A stretch of 5,965 nucleotides of DNA, from assembly GCA_937901805.1 (NCBI GenBank), contig CALDJI010000108.1, positions 1 to 5,965 on the forward strand, in the 5' to 3' direction. Within the stretch, counting starts at the first letter, position 1. Each line of letters starts with the position of its first letter. Source of the DNA: an uncultured Clostridia bacterium. GTDB lineage: Bacteria > Bacillota > Clostridia > Oscillospirales > Ruminococcaceae. This document shows, in pieces, positions 1 to 5,928 of this stretch. Below the pieces are notes generated by a model. That model was not told the DNA's origin and ran no database searches. It worked only from the letters and a program-made list of their open reading frames with translations. The position numbers and the translations under genes were made by a program.

Positions 1-1706
1 ACCGCGGGATGAAACTCAGCGGGGAAACCCAAATGGAAAATATCTATTCCGTATCGTTCCCGGCACCAAAGCCCGCCCTCTACCGGTATGGGTTTGAATA
101 TGACAGCAATGGGCAGAAAAAATATATCCGGCGTGGCCGGAAAACAGAGGCTGTTGTGTACGAACAGACAAACCTCTGGCAGCTGACCGTCTATGAAAAT
201 ACTTTTGATTCGGTTCAGCCGTTTGCAGGGGGAGTTCTCTATCAAATTTTCCCGGACAGGTTCTGTTATTCCGGAAAGAAAAAGGAGGACATCCCATCCG
301 ATCGGATTTTAAGAGACGACTGGGGCGGCATTCCGGAATACCGCCCACTTCCAAATGGAGATATCCTTAACAATGATTATTTCTGCGGGGATTTGCAGGG
401 GATTTGCGAAAAGCTCCCTTATCTGAAAAGCCTGGGCGTCACCTGCCTATACCTGAACCCCATTTTTGAAGCGCATTCCAACCACCGCTATGACACGGCG
501 GATTATCTCAAAATCGACCCGCTTCTTGGCACGGAGGAGGATTTTTCCTCGCTCTGCAAACAAGCCCATGCGCTTGGGATCCGAATTCTGCTGGACGGGG
601 TATTCAACCATACCGGCAGCGACAGTATTTATTTTAACAGGAAAAACCGCTACCCCGGAAAAGGGGCGTATAATTCAAAAAAAAGTAAGTATTACGGATG
701 GTATCTGTTCTCTAATCACCCGGATGAATATGCCTGCTGGTGGGGTGTAAAAATCATGCCTACCCTCAATAAGCAGAATCCCGCCGTCCAGCAGTTTTTT
801 ATGGGTAAAGACGGAGTGCTGCACCACTGGCTCTCCAGAGGAGCCGACGGTTTCCGCCTGGACGTGGCAGATGAGCTTGGCGATCTGTTTCTGGATGGGA
901 TTCATGCCCGGGTAAAAGCGGAAAATCCAGAAAATCTGGTCCTTGGGGAGGTCTGGGAAGACGCCAGCAATAAGGTCAGCTATAGTATTCAGCGCCGGTA
1001 TTTACAGGGAAAACAGCTGGACAGTGTGATGAATTACCCGTTTAAAGACGCTATTTTGAACTTTTTTCAGGATCGCGACGGGGAAGAATTTTGCGAGCGG
1101 ATTTTAACGATCGTCGAAAACTACCCCGCCCCGGTACTGAATTTGGTAATGAACTCCATTTCCACCCACGATACCCTGCGTGCAATTACCGCGCTTGCCG
1201 GGCCGCCCCGCAACAGCCTTTCCCGGGACGCCCAGGCCAATTACCAGATGGACTCCGCAACTTATCAGCACGGGAAATATCTGCTGAAAATGGCGGCGGC
1301 ACTCCAGTTTACACTGCCGGGAATTCCCTGTATCTATTATGGGGATGAGGCCGGTATGCAGGGATACGGCGATCCCTTTAACCGGGGCTGCTTTCCCTGG
1401 GGACAGGAGGACAGGGAACTGCTCTCCTATTTCCGGGGACTGGGGAAAATGCGTGCAGATCACCCTCTTTTTGCATCAGCATCCATCTATTTCTGGGCTT
1501 GCAGAAAAGATTTTATTTTATATGAACGGTCTGATGGAGAGGAAAGCTGCATTGTCGCGGTGAACCTCAGTGAGCAGAATGTAACGGAGCATATTGATTT
1601 GAGCGAATACGAATCTCTCCAGGCGTATGTGGGAGAAGTTGTGGATTCCCGCCTGATTGTCCCCCCTTATCAGGCAGGGATTTGTATTGGTAAACGTAAA
1701 AAGTAG
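1..1706 (+). CDS. Glycoside hydrolase family 13 protein, neopullulanase/cyclomaltodextrinase-like (5'-truncated by window edge)
   Basis: This is an alpha-glucan hydrolase predicted to cleave alpha-1,4 (and perhaps alpha-1,6) bonds in maltodextrins or cyclodextrins in the cytoplasm; no signal peptide is visible, though the N-terminus is missing. Numbering from the ATG at base 9, the (beta/alpha)8 barrel starts near residue 75 (GGVLYQIFPDRF). The GH13 signatures are all present: DGVFNH at 196-201, GFRLDVADE with nucleophile Asp285, GEVWED with acid/base Glu314, and STHD with transition-state Asp388. MPTLN at 250-254 resembles the MPKLN typical of the neopullulanase group. GIPCIYYGDEAGM (438-450) and DPFNRG (455-460) follow, then a C-terminal beta domain. 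The frame is open upstream of base 9. Residues 1-60 look like the end of an N-terminal beta-sandwich domain, and the ATG at 9 has no Shine-Dalgarno, so the true start lies outside the window, probably 60-80 codons upstream (inferred from relatives). The family is certain; the exact substrate is not. Confidence 0.93.
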   Translation, partial: RGMKLSGETQMENIYSVSFPAPKPALYRYGFEYDSNGQKKYIRRGRKTEAVVYEQTNLWQLTVYENTFDSVQPFAGGVLYQIFPDRFCYSGKKKEDIPSDRILRDDWGGIPEYRPLPNGDILNNDYFCGDLQGICEKLPYLKSLGVTCLYLNPIFEAHSNHRYDTADYLKIDPLLGTEEDFSSLCKQAHALGIRILLDGVFNHTGSDSIYFNRKNRYPGKGAYNSKKSKYYGWYLFSNHPDEYACWWGVKIMPTLNKQNPAVQQFFMGKDGVLHHWLSRGADGFRLDVADELGDLFLDGIHARVKAENPENLVLGEVWEDASNKVSYSIQRRYLQGKQLDSVMNYPFKDAILNFFQDRDGEEFCERILTIVENYPAPVLNLVMNSISTHDTLRAITALAGPPRNSLSRDAQANYQMDSATYQHGKYLLKMAAALQFTLPGIPCIYYGDEAGMQGYGDPFNRGCFPWGQEDRELLSYFRGLGKMRADHPLFASASIYFWACRKDFILYERSDGEESCIVAVNLSEQNVTEHIDLSEYESLQAYVGEVVDSRLIVPPYQAGICIGKRKK

Positions 1707-1717
1707 CAGTTTATGCC

Positions 1718-1760
1718 AAAAAAGCACATCCTTTTGATAAACAAAAGGATGTGCTTTTTT
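1718..1760. terminator. Bidirectional Rho-independent terminator between GH13 gene and degV
   Basis: A perfect 19-bp inverted repeat (arms 1718-1736 and 1742-1760) surrounds a 5-base loop. Each arm's outer end is a run of six A or six T, so either strand gives a GC-containing stem followed by six U. It starts 11 bases after the GH13 stop and 19 bases beyond the degV stop. It therefore serves both converging genes. Confidence 0.93.
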
Positions 1761-1779
1761 ACTTGCAAAATTTTGTGGA

Positions 1780-2649
1780 TTATCTCCGTTTAGGGCCCCG
1801 GACGATCATTCCGACTACAGTCGGGCCTGCATTAATGGAAATTGCAGCACCGATGCTGTAATCCCCCACCGGCCCATAGCCAAACTCCTTTTCTGCAAGG
1901 TCGCTTAACTGCTGTCCATAAGCAGGGATATCCCCATGTACCAAAAAATACGGCGTCTCCCCCTGTTTGCGTTCTTTCATAATTTCCAGCATTTTAGGCA
2001 CAATATTTTTATCCCCGCGGACCTTGGTGATAATCTTTGTCTGTCCGTCGATGATACTGATAATCGGGCGCAATCCGAGCACTTCTCCCACAAAAGCGGC
2101 GGCACAACTCACACGTCCGGATTTTTTGACATATTCCAGGGTATAGGGGGCAAAATAGATCTCCACTCTGGCAAAATAGTCTTCCAGGTACTCAACTGCC
2201 TGTTTAGCGCTGGCTCCCTTCTGCACCATCCGCGCCGCTTCCACTACCGGATAACCATACGCCATGGTATAGGTTTTCGAATCCACCACATACACAGGAA
2301 AATCCTCCGGTGTACGCCCGGATTCCTCATAAAACATCTGCTTTCCGAGCAGGGCGGCGTCATAGATTCCAGAGCCGGTCGAGTTAATTGTGATTAGAAC
2401 GACCTCATCCACGCCTTTTTGTGCATACTCTTTCAACTTTTCACAGTATTGCAGTGCGGTAATCTGCGCATGGGTCGGCATTGCCTGTGCGCGCTTGAGC
2501 ATATCATAAAATTCTTCATTGGTAAAGTCAATTGTCTCATGATACTCCTTTCCATCCACCTGGATAGGAAGCGGAAGCACCTCAATCCCATATTCCTGCG
2601 ACATCTCTTTTGGCAGATCACACGCGGAATCCACAACAAACTGAATCAT
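1780..2649 (-). CDS. DegV family fatty-acid-binding protein
   Basis: DegV/FakB-type proteins are cytoplasmic and bind a single fatty acid; some family members present it to the kinase FakA for phosphorylation. The 289-residue length is normal. Visible family features are the N-terminal DSACDLP (7-13), PTHAQIT (58-64) in place of the common T-S-Q-P loop, NSTGSGIYDAA (89-99) as the serine-containing ligand loop, VDSKTYTMAYG (122-132), and KKSGRVSCAAAFVGEVLGLRPI (from 175), the usual G-R-hydrophobic hinge. Near the C-terminus SINAGPTVVG (271-280) matches the family's H-x-GPG segment, but with Asn273 where His is usual. The ATG start has a Shine-Dalgarno AGAAAGGA at 2659-2666, 9 bases upstream. 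No fakA-like gene is in the window, so which kinase, if any, it works with is unknown. Confidence 0.93.
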   Translation of the reverse strand: MIQFVVDSACDLPKEMSQEYGIEVLPLPIQVDGKEYHETIDFTNEEFYDMLKRAQAMPTHAQITALQYCEKLKEYAQKGVDEVVLITINSTGSGIYDAALLGKQMFYEESGRTPEDFPVYVVDSKTYTMAYGYPVVEAARMVQKGASAKQAVEYLEDYFARVEIYFAPYTLEYVKKSGRVSCAAAFVGEVLGLRPIISIIDGQTKIITKVRGDKNIVPKMLEIMKERKQGETPYFLVHGDIPAYGQQLSDLAEKEFGYGPVGDYSIGAAISINAGPTVVGMIVRGPKRR

Positions 2650-2658
2650 AAAATAAAA

Positions 2659-2666
2659 TCCTTTCT
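2659..2666 (-). promoter_or_regulatory. Ribosome binding site of the degV-family gene
   Basis: On the minus strand the sequence reads AGAAAGGA, 9 bases before the ATG at 2649. This fixes the start codon. No convincing promoter hexamers could be placed just upstream. Confidence 0.75.
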
Positions 2667-2826
2667 AAACCTTCTTCCATATTCTTACACGGCGGCCTAT
2701 CGGCAAACCGTTGTACCATTTATCGTTCCCTTTTGCAGAAAAACACGGACTTGCCTGAAACATCTTTTCACATGAAAACAGCCAAACCGCTTGTTTCCCA
2801 TAAAGCCCGCTTTTCGAGCGAACCGC

Positions 2827-2874
2827 CGCCTCTCCGCGATCCCCGCTTGCCAAACGGCTTATCGTCCGGAGGCG
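2827..2874. repeat. Imperfect palindrome / potential structured RNA hairpin
   Basis: Arms 2827-2840 and 2861-2874 pair over 12 bp (CGCC/GGCG, TCCG/CGGA, CGAT/ATCG). The dinucleotide TC is left unpaired in each arm (2831-2832 and 2865-2866). An inner mini-hairpin GCC-AAAC-GGC at 2849-2858 caps it. No T-tract follows on either strand, so it is not a standard terminator. It may be a dispersed repeat or a structured leader or trailer. Confidence 0.5.
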
Positions 2875-2914
2875 TTGGCCACAGCCGTCAAAAAACGGAA
2901 ATACAGGCGTATCA

Positions 2915-3430
2915 TTACTCTGTTTCCGCATCCTCCCAGGAGTATTGGGTAAGTTTTCCCTGGTTCACAAGCGCGGGAAAATCCCACTGCCGCAGCGTTT
3001 CATAGACAGCAACCGCCACCGTATTTGAAAGATTCAGGCTGCGCGCCTTCCCAATCATCGGCAGGCGGACACAACGGGATTTGTTTTCAAACAGCAATTG
3101 CTCAGGCAGCCCCGCATCTTCCCGTCCAAATACCAGATAGGCACCCTCCGGGTAGGAGACATCCGTATACCGCCGCTGTCCCTTTGTGGTAAAGAAATAC
3201 ATCTCCCCCTCCTGGTTACGGCGCAGAAAATCATCGAGATCAGAATAATAGGTGATATCCAGCAAATGCCAATAATCCAAACCTGCCCGCTTTAGCTTTT
3301 TATCATCAATCTGGAAACCCATCGGCCCAACCAGATGAAGCCTTGCCCCTGTCGCCGCACAGGTACGCGCAATATTCCCCGTATTCTGAGGAATCTGGGG
3401 TTCCACCAAAACAAGATTCAAGGAGGACAA
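2915..3430 (-). CDS. trmL: tRNA (cytidine(34)/uridine(34)-2'-O)-methyltransferase TrmL, SPOUT family
   Basis: TrmL (YibK) uses S-adenosylmethionine to methylate the 2'-O of the wobble nucleotide, established for tRNA-Leu isoacceptors. It is a cytoplasmic homodimer with a trefoil-knot fold. All three SPOUT motifs are visible in this 171-residue protein: EPQIPQNTGNIARTC (10-24), LVFGREDAGLP (99-109), and RLPMIGKARSLNLSNTVAVAVYE starting at 122, which forms the knot and cofactor loop. Length is close to the family's usual 150-170. The start is a TTG at 3428-3430, with minus-strand AAAAGAGGG at 3437-3445, six bases upstream. A second TTG three codons later (3419-3421) would give the more typical N-terminus MNLVLVEP but is spaced less well. 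No ATG or GTG start is available before the in-frame stop at 3479-3481. It lies 51 bases behind the SLOG gene and is probably co-transcribed with it. Confidence 0.95.
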   Translation of the reverse strand: MSSLNLVLVEPQIPQNTGNIARTCAATGARLHLVGPMGFQIDDKKLKRAGLDYWHLLDITYYSDLDDFLRRNQEGEMYFFTTKGQRRYTDVSYPEGAYLVFGREDAGLPEQLLFENKSRCVRLPMIGKARSLNLSNTVAVAVYETLRQWDFPALVNQGKLTQYSWEDAETE

Positions 3431-3436
3431 AAAATT

Positions 3437-3445
3437 CCCTCTTTT
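3437..3445 (-). promoter_or_regulatory. Ribosome binding site of trmL
   Basis: Minus-strand AAAAGAGGG ends six bases before the TTG at 3430. It favours that TTG over the one at 3421, which would be 15 bases away. The surrounding 51-base gap (3431-3481) is very AT-rich and might also contain a weak internal promoter, but no hexamer pair stands out. Confidence 0.6.
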
Positions 3446-3481
3446 CCAATATACAATATTTAAAAATAGATATATTTTTTA

Positions 3482-3976
3482 CTAATTGTTGATTTCTTGT
3501 ATTTCCAGTCCCTGCTGCCTGGCCAAACGAAGAGTATAGCCTGTACCGGAGCGATATGCCTGTACACAATAGGCGATCAGCAAAGAGGACTGTTCTACAA
3601 GATAGCGGTTGCGTGCAAGCAGGCATCCCTCATAATACTGCGGGCTGAGCACGACCACACGATCCGCCTGGTTTAAAATTTCCTGATAGGCTCGACCTCC
3701 CCCATGCCCATGATATGGAATCACACACTCCAATACGATCTGCGGGTAGATCTCCCGGAAAGACAGCACAGCCTGAGCCGCCCACAAATCAAAGCCGGGC
3801 GCCATTCCGCTTAAAAAGCGGAGATATCCCCGTTTAATCGCCGCATGGATCGCCCGGCACATATCATATTTCAGCCGTTTGACCTGCGGCGCAGATCCCT
3901 CTCCCCCGCAGGGGAGCAGAGAAGGCCTATGGCCGGTAAACGCCGCAGTCCGGCTTTTCAAAACAAAAGGGTTCAT
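3482..3976 (-). CDS. SLOG family protein, DUF1273 (YpsA-like)
   Basis: SLOG domains are Rossmann-like folds thought to bind nucleotides or nucleotide-derived ligands. The DUF1273 branch includes Bacillus YpsA, which has been linked to cell division, but no reaction is firmly established. Visible in the 164 residues are AFTGHRP at 12-18 (first strand and glycine-containing loop), FLSGMAPGFDLWAAQAVL at 54-71 (the GxxxGxDxxAA-type ligand site), ADRVVVLSPQYYEGCLLARNR (from 104), VEQSSLLIAYC at 127-137, and SGTGYTLRLA at 143-152. It has no signal peptide or membrane segment. The ATG overlaps the upstream NERD-like stop by 4 bases (ATGA at 3976-3973), so translation is probably coupled. A poor Shine-Dalgarno (AGGGA) immediately before the ATG fits coupling. 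The family is secure; the function is not. Confidence 0.88.
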   Translation of the reverse strand: MNPFVLKSRTAAFTGHRPSLLPCGGEGSAPQVKRLKYDMCRAIHAAIKRGYLRFLSGMAPGFDLWAAQAVLSFREIYPQIVLECVIPYHGHGGGRAYQEILNQADRVVVLSPQYYEGCLLARNRYLVEQSSLLIAYCVQAYRSGTGYTLRLARQQGLEIQEINN

Positions 3977-4572
3977 TTTCCCTGTGCGATTTGTCTGATA
4001 ATTTCAGACATATTTTCAATATCAATATGGTTTTCCTTATTAAACCGATCATGGCCAAGATAGGAAGAAAATTTCGACGTACGGATCACCGGAAGGGTGG
4101 TCGCAACGCTCAAATCCCGCTTGCGGTAAGGAAACACTGTAATCGCGTCAATCTGGGTCTTGTAGATCTTACGTTTGCTCAGTCCCCGGCGAATTTGATC
4201 CACAATGGCCTCATTGGTTTTGACCCAGTTGGGAATATACCATCTTTTTTCCTTTTCATCATCACATACCCAGTGCTTGTCATCCACATTGCCATAGATA
4301 TTGCCGTTGTCCTCGATAGCAGTGACAACAAGGATACCAAAAATCCCAACTACAACAAAAGGAACAACCACGGGCTTGCCATCCAAAGTAAAGCGCACAT
4401 CTTCCAGCAGGCGGTATTTCCTGAGGCCGCAGAACCTGGAAAGCGTGGGTTTGATTTTACACTTTGCAAGCTTGCGCTTTTTAATCCGATGGAAATGTAC
4501 GGTCACCGGAGTCAAAATCAGTGCAGCAGCTGCGGCAATCAACACGCCTGGGAGAAGATAAATCCATTTCAT
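3973..4572 (-). CDS. Membrane-anchored NERD-like domain protein with apparently lost active site
   Basis: This is a 199-residue protein with one N-terminal membrane segment (residues 4-25, LLPGVLIAAAAALILTP). A basic stretch follows (HRIKKRKLAKCKIK, 28-41), placing the soluble part on the cytoplasmic side. Residues about 42-101 resemble the NERD (nuclease-related) domain: LLEDVRFTLDGKPVVVPFVVVG, then FGILVVTAIEDNGNIYGNVDDKHWV. The rest (102-199) contains KTNEAIVDQIRRGL and a strand-rich end, as in other NERD proteins. Set against the family pattern D-h-x7-G-v-f-v-I-E-t-K, the expected Asp, Glu and Lys are Pro71, Thr84 and Ile86, so nuclease activity looks unlikely. I chose the ATG at 4570-4572 because minus-strand GAGGA sits 8 bases upstream. 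The ATG five codons earlier (4585-4587) overlaps that site. It is the first gene of a probable operon with the SLOG gene and trmL. The NERD assignment is by eye and moderately sure. Confidence 0.75.
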   Translation of the reverse strand: MKWIYLLPGVLIAAAAALILTPVTVHFHRIKKRKLAKCKIKPTLSRFCGLRKYRLLEDVRFTLDGKPVVVPFVVVGIFGILVVTAIEDNGNIYGNVDDKHWVCDDEKEKRWYIPNWVKTNEAIVDQIRRGLSKRKIYKTQIDAITVFPYRKRDLSVATTLPVIRTSKFSSYLGHDRFNKENHIDIENMSEIIRQIAQGK

Positions 4573-4580
4573 ACAATCAT

Positions 4581-4585
4581 TCCTC
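4581..4585 (-). promoter_or_regulatory. Ribosome binding site setting the start of the NERD-like gene
   Basis: Minus-strand GAGGA lies 8 bases before the ATG at 4572. It overlaps the alternative in-frame ATG at 4587, which itself has no Shine-Dalgarno, so the shorter protein is preferred. Confidence 0.7.
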
Positions 4586-4607
4586 ATTTTTCAAAATCAC
4601 TAACAGA

Positions 4608-4616
4608 ATTATCATA
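4608..4616 (-). promoter_or_regulatory. Possible -10 element of the NERD-SLOG-trmL operon promoter
   Basis: On the minus strand the bases read TATGATAAT, which contains two overlapping five-of-six matches to TATAAT (TATGAT at 4611-4616, GATAAT at 4608-4613). A matching -35 is poor (TTTTCT at 4634-4639, 17-bp spacer). The position suits a leader of about 30 bases before the Shine-Dalgarno. Only the -10 is persuasive. Confidence 0.4.
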
Positions 4617-4686
4617 CCATAAAACCGGAAACAAGAAAATACATTTTCATAATCCGGACAATTTTCCGTTTTTATGGGGGAACCTA

Positions 4687-4715
4687 TTTACAGTCCGTTG
4701 AAAAAGGGGTATGAT
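4687..4715 (+). promoter_or_regulatory. Sigma-A type promoter of the PAP2 gene
   Basis: TTTACA (4687-4692) and TATGAT (4710-4715) each match the consensus in five of six positions and are separated by exactly 17 bp. Transcription should start near 4722, giving a leader of about 25 bases that contains the Shine-Dalgarno. The promoter sits inside the longer open frame beginning at 4674, which argues that the protein starts later, at 4746. Confidence 0.8.
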
Positions 4716-4732
4716 GAATTCCATTGTCTCAT

Positions 4733-4738
4733 GGGAGG
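4733..4738 (+). promoter_or_regulatory. Ribosome binding site of the PAP2 gene
   Basis: GGGAGG lies 7 bases before the ATG at 4746, an optimal arrangement. The in-frame codons upstream (an ATG at 4674 and another at 4731) have no comparable site. Confidence 0.8.
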
Positions 4739-4745
4739 GAACGCC

Positions 4746-5558
4746 ATGCCATTTTGGAAAAAGAATTCTTTCTATACAGTGCTGCTTCTCGTTTGCCTTG
4801 CTCTGCTTGGCATTTTTACCTTTACAGATTTGGCTATTTCCAAAAGCTTGTACGGCAATTTTCCGGCATTCTCACACTTTTTTGAGGTATACGGTTTTTT
4901 TCCATCCTGTCTGCTGGTCTGCGGAATGTCCGCTATCGCTTTTTGTACCAACAACCATACAAAGCGGACGATTCCCAGGCTTCTGGGATATCTATTTTTC
5001 CCGCTGTGTTGCGCAGGAGGATTCCTCTTTGCAGAATTCATCCTGTACAGTCAGGTATGGAAAATCGGATATCATCCCCTGTTCTTGATTCTATTCGCTT
5101 TCCTCCTGACAGCCCTGCTGTTCTTTGCAGTCAGCAAATTCCCCGCCGGGCGCCTGGCTGTTTATCGGAAAGGGGCTTTGGCCGCCTTGTGTTCCCTGAT
5201 TTTAATCCTGTTATGTGTGGAACTACTGAAAAACATTTTTGGACGTGTTCGTTTTCGTGATATGGCAGAACCCTTTACGCAATTCACCCAATGGTATGTC
5301 ATCAACGGGCCTACCTCCCATAAATCCTTTCCTTCCGGACACACAGCAAATGCCGCCGCCATTCTCTGCCTGACGCTGACCGCGCAGAAAAAGCGGACCA
5401 GGCAGCTGATATGGGGATTGGGAATCCTGTACACCATTGCTATGGCTGTCAGCCGGATTCTTGCGGGCGCTCATTTTGCATCAGACGTCCTGGCAGGCGG
5501 ACTGATTGGCGTTTTTTGTGTGCTTCTCAGCAGGAAATTGTTTCGCCTTCCCTCCTAA
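4746..5558 (+). CDS. PAP2 family integral-membrane phosphatase
   Basis: Type 2 phosphatidic acid phosphatases remove phosphate from lipid phosphates or undecaprenyl pyrophosphate, usually at the outer face of the membrane. This 270-residue protein has hydrophobic segments near residues 11-30, 51-67, 79-100, 110-130, 144-161, 200-212, 220-235 and 248-263. The three-part catalytic signature is present: KNIFGRVRF at 162-170 (K-x6-R), FPSGHT at 195-200 with the proton-donor His199, and SRILAGAHFASD at 236-247 with nucleophile His243 and Asp247. The first motif normally ends in R-P, and here Phe170 replaces Pro. The start at 4746 is chosen from the Shine-Dalgarno and promoter positions and because MPFWKKN leads directly into the first membrane segment. 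It is transcribed alone, divergently from the NERD-like operon, and has its own terminator. The substrate (undecaprenyl pyrophosphate, phosphatidylglycerol phosphate or other) cannot be told. Confidence 0.93.
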   Translation: MPFWKKNSFYTVLLLVCLALLGIFTFTDLAISKSLYGNFPAFSHFFEVYGFFPSCLLVCGMSAIAFCTNNHTKRTIPRLLGYLFFPLCCAGGFLFAEFILYSQVWKIGYHPLFLILFAFLLTALLFFAVSKFPAGRLAVYRKGALAALCSLILILLCVELLKNIFGRVRFRDMAEPFTQFTQWYVINGPTSHKSFPSGHTANAAAILCLTLTAQKKRTRQLIWGLGILYTIAMAVSRILAGAHFASDVLAGGLIGVFCVLLSRKLFRLPS

Positions 5559-5571
5559 TCGCAGTGATTTT

Positions 5572-5609
5572 ATGCCGGCCCCTATTTCAGGGAAAGCCCG
5601 GCATTTTTT
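5572..5609 (+). terminator. Rho-independent terminator of the PAP2 gene
   Basis: The outer stem ATGCCGG/CCGGCAT (5572-5578 with 5598-5604) and inner stem CCCT/AGGG (5580-5583 with 5589-5592) are followed by six T (5604-5609). It begins 13 bases after the PAP2 stop. Confidence 0.88.
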
Positions 5610-5928
5610 ATTTCCTCCTGTACCAGAAAAACCGTACGCACAATTCTCCTTTTTCAATGGCAATTCCAACAGTGCGCTTAACAGCTCCCAACAATACGGC
5701 CCTTTGACGCCGATATGCAAATGGTCGCCGAACCAAAGCCGTTATCTCCCGTTGTTTTCCAGAGTGACCATCAGAATCCAAACACCGCATATTTCTTTCA
5801 TTCTCAAATACTGGATGACGGAGCTGCCCACCGGTTGTTCTTCCTGCCTTTTCGCAGCCGGGAAGTTCAGCGCCGGAGTTCGATAATCCGGCATACCTTA
5901 GAGATGGAACAAAACGGAGGATGTAATT
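5610..5928. other. Non-coding stretch, no supported gene
   Basis: About 320 bases between the PAP2 terminator and the hairpin at the right edge. Open frames exist on both strands: plus 5506-5886, minus 5742-5894 (50 codons) and minus 5481-5720. The two minus frames are in register, separated by one TAA (5742-5744). None has a good ribosome binding site or a recognisable domain, and two of them run through the PAP2 3' end and terminator. A 6-bp hairpin (GCCGGA/TCCGGC, 5872-5892) is the only clear local structure. This may be decayed coding sequence or plain spacer. Confidence 0.45.

Larger units (their letters stand above)
2650..2914. other. Intergenic region with palindrome and short repeats; no supported gene
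   Basis: These 265 bases separate the trmL stop from the degV start, both genes reading leftwards. An 88-codon open frame (2665-2931, minus) and a 90-codon one (2733-3005, plus) cross it. Neither has a good Shine-Dalgarno or a recognisable domain, and both run into trmL. The left end holds the degV ribosome binding site. The rest is more GC-rich and carries a 48-bp imperfect palindrome (2827-2874). It also has three similar motifs of the form GCCAAACCGCTTGT at 2701-2713, 2781-2794 and 2849-2862. I see no hairpin/T-tract terminator for trmL, so read-through towards degV is possible. Confidence 0.5.

Noticed and set aside
9..11. ATG at base 9 as the true start of the GH13 gene
   Set aside because: There is no Shine-Dalgarno, the frame is open to the window edge, and the first residues look like the interior of an N-terminal beta domain. 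The gene is cut by the window.
1936..2397. 153-codon plus-strand open frame opposite degV
   Set aside because: It is antisense to a clear DegV protein, His/Ile-rich with no domain and no ribosome site.
2665..2931. 88-codon minus-strand open frame between trmL and degV
   Set aside because: It overlaps the trmL 3' end, has no proper ribosome site or recognisable domain, and overlaps the degV ribosome binding site. It is noted as a possible repeat only.
3991..4701. 236-codon plus-strand open frame opposite the NERD-like gene
   Set aside because: It is a shadow of the minus-strand gene, has no ribosome site or domain, and runs through the divergent promoters. The minus-strand protein has a coherent membrane segment and NERD-like core.
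4674..4745. Longer N-terminus for the PAP2 protein
   Set aside because: The region holds the promoter and the Shine-Dalgarno for the ATG at 4746, so it is not coding.
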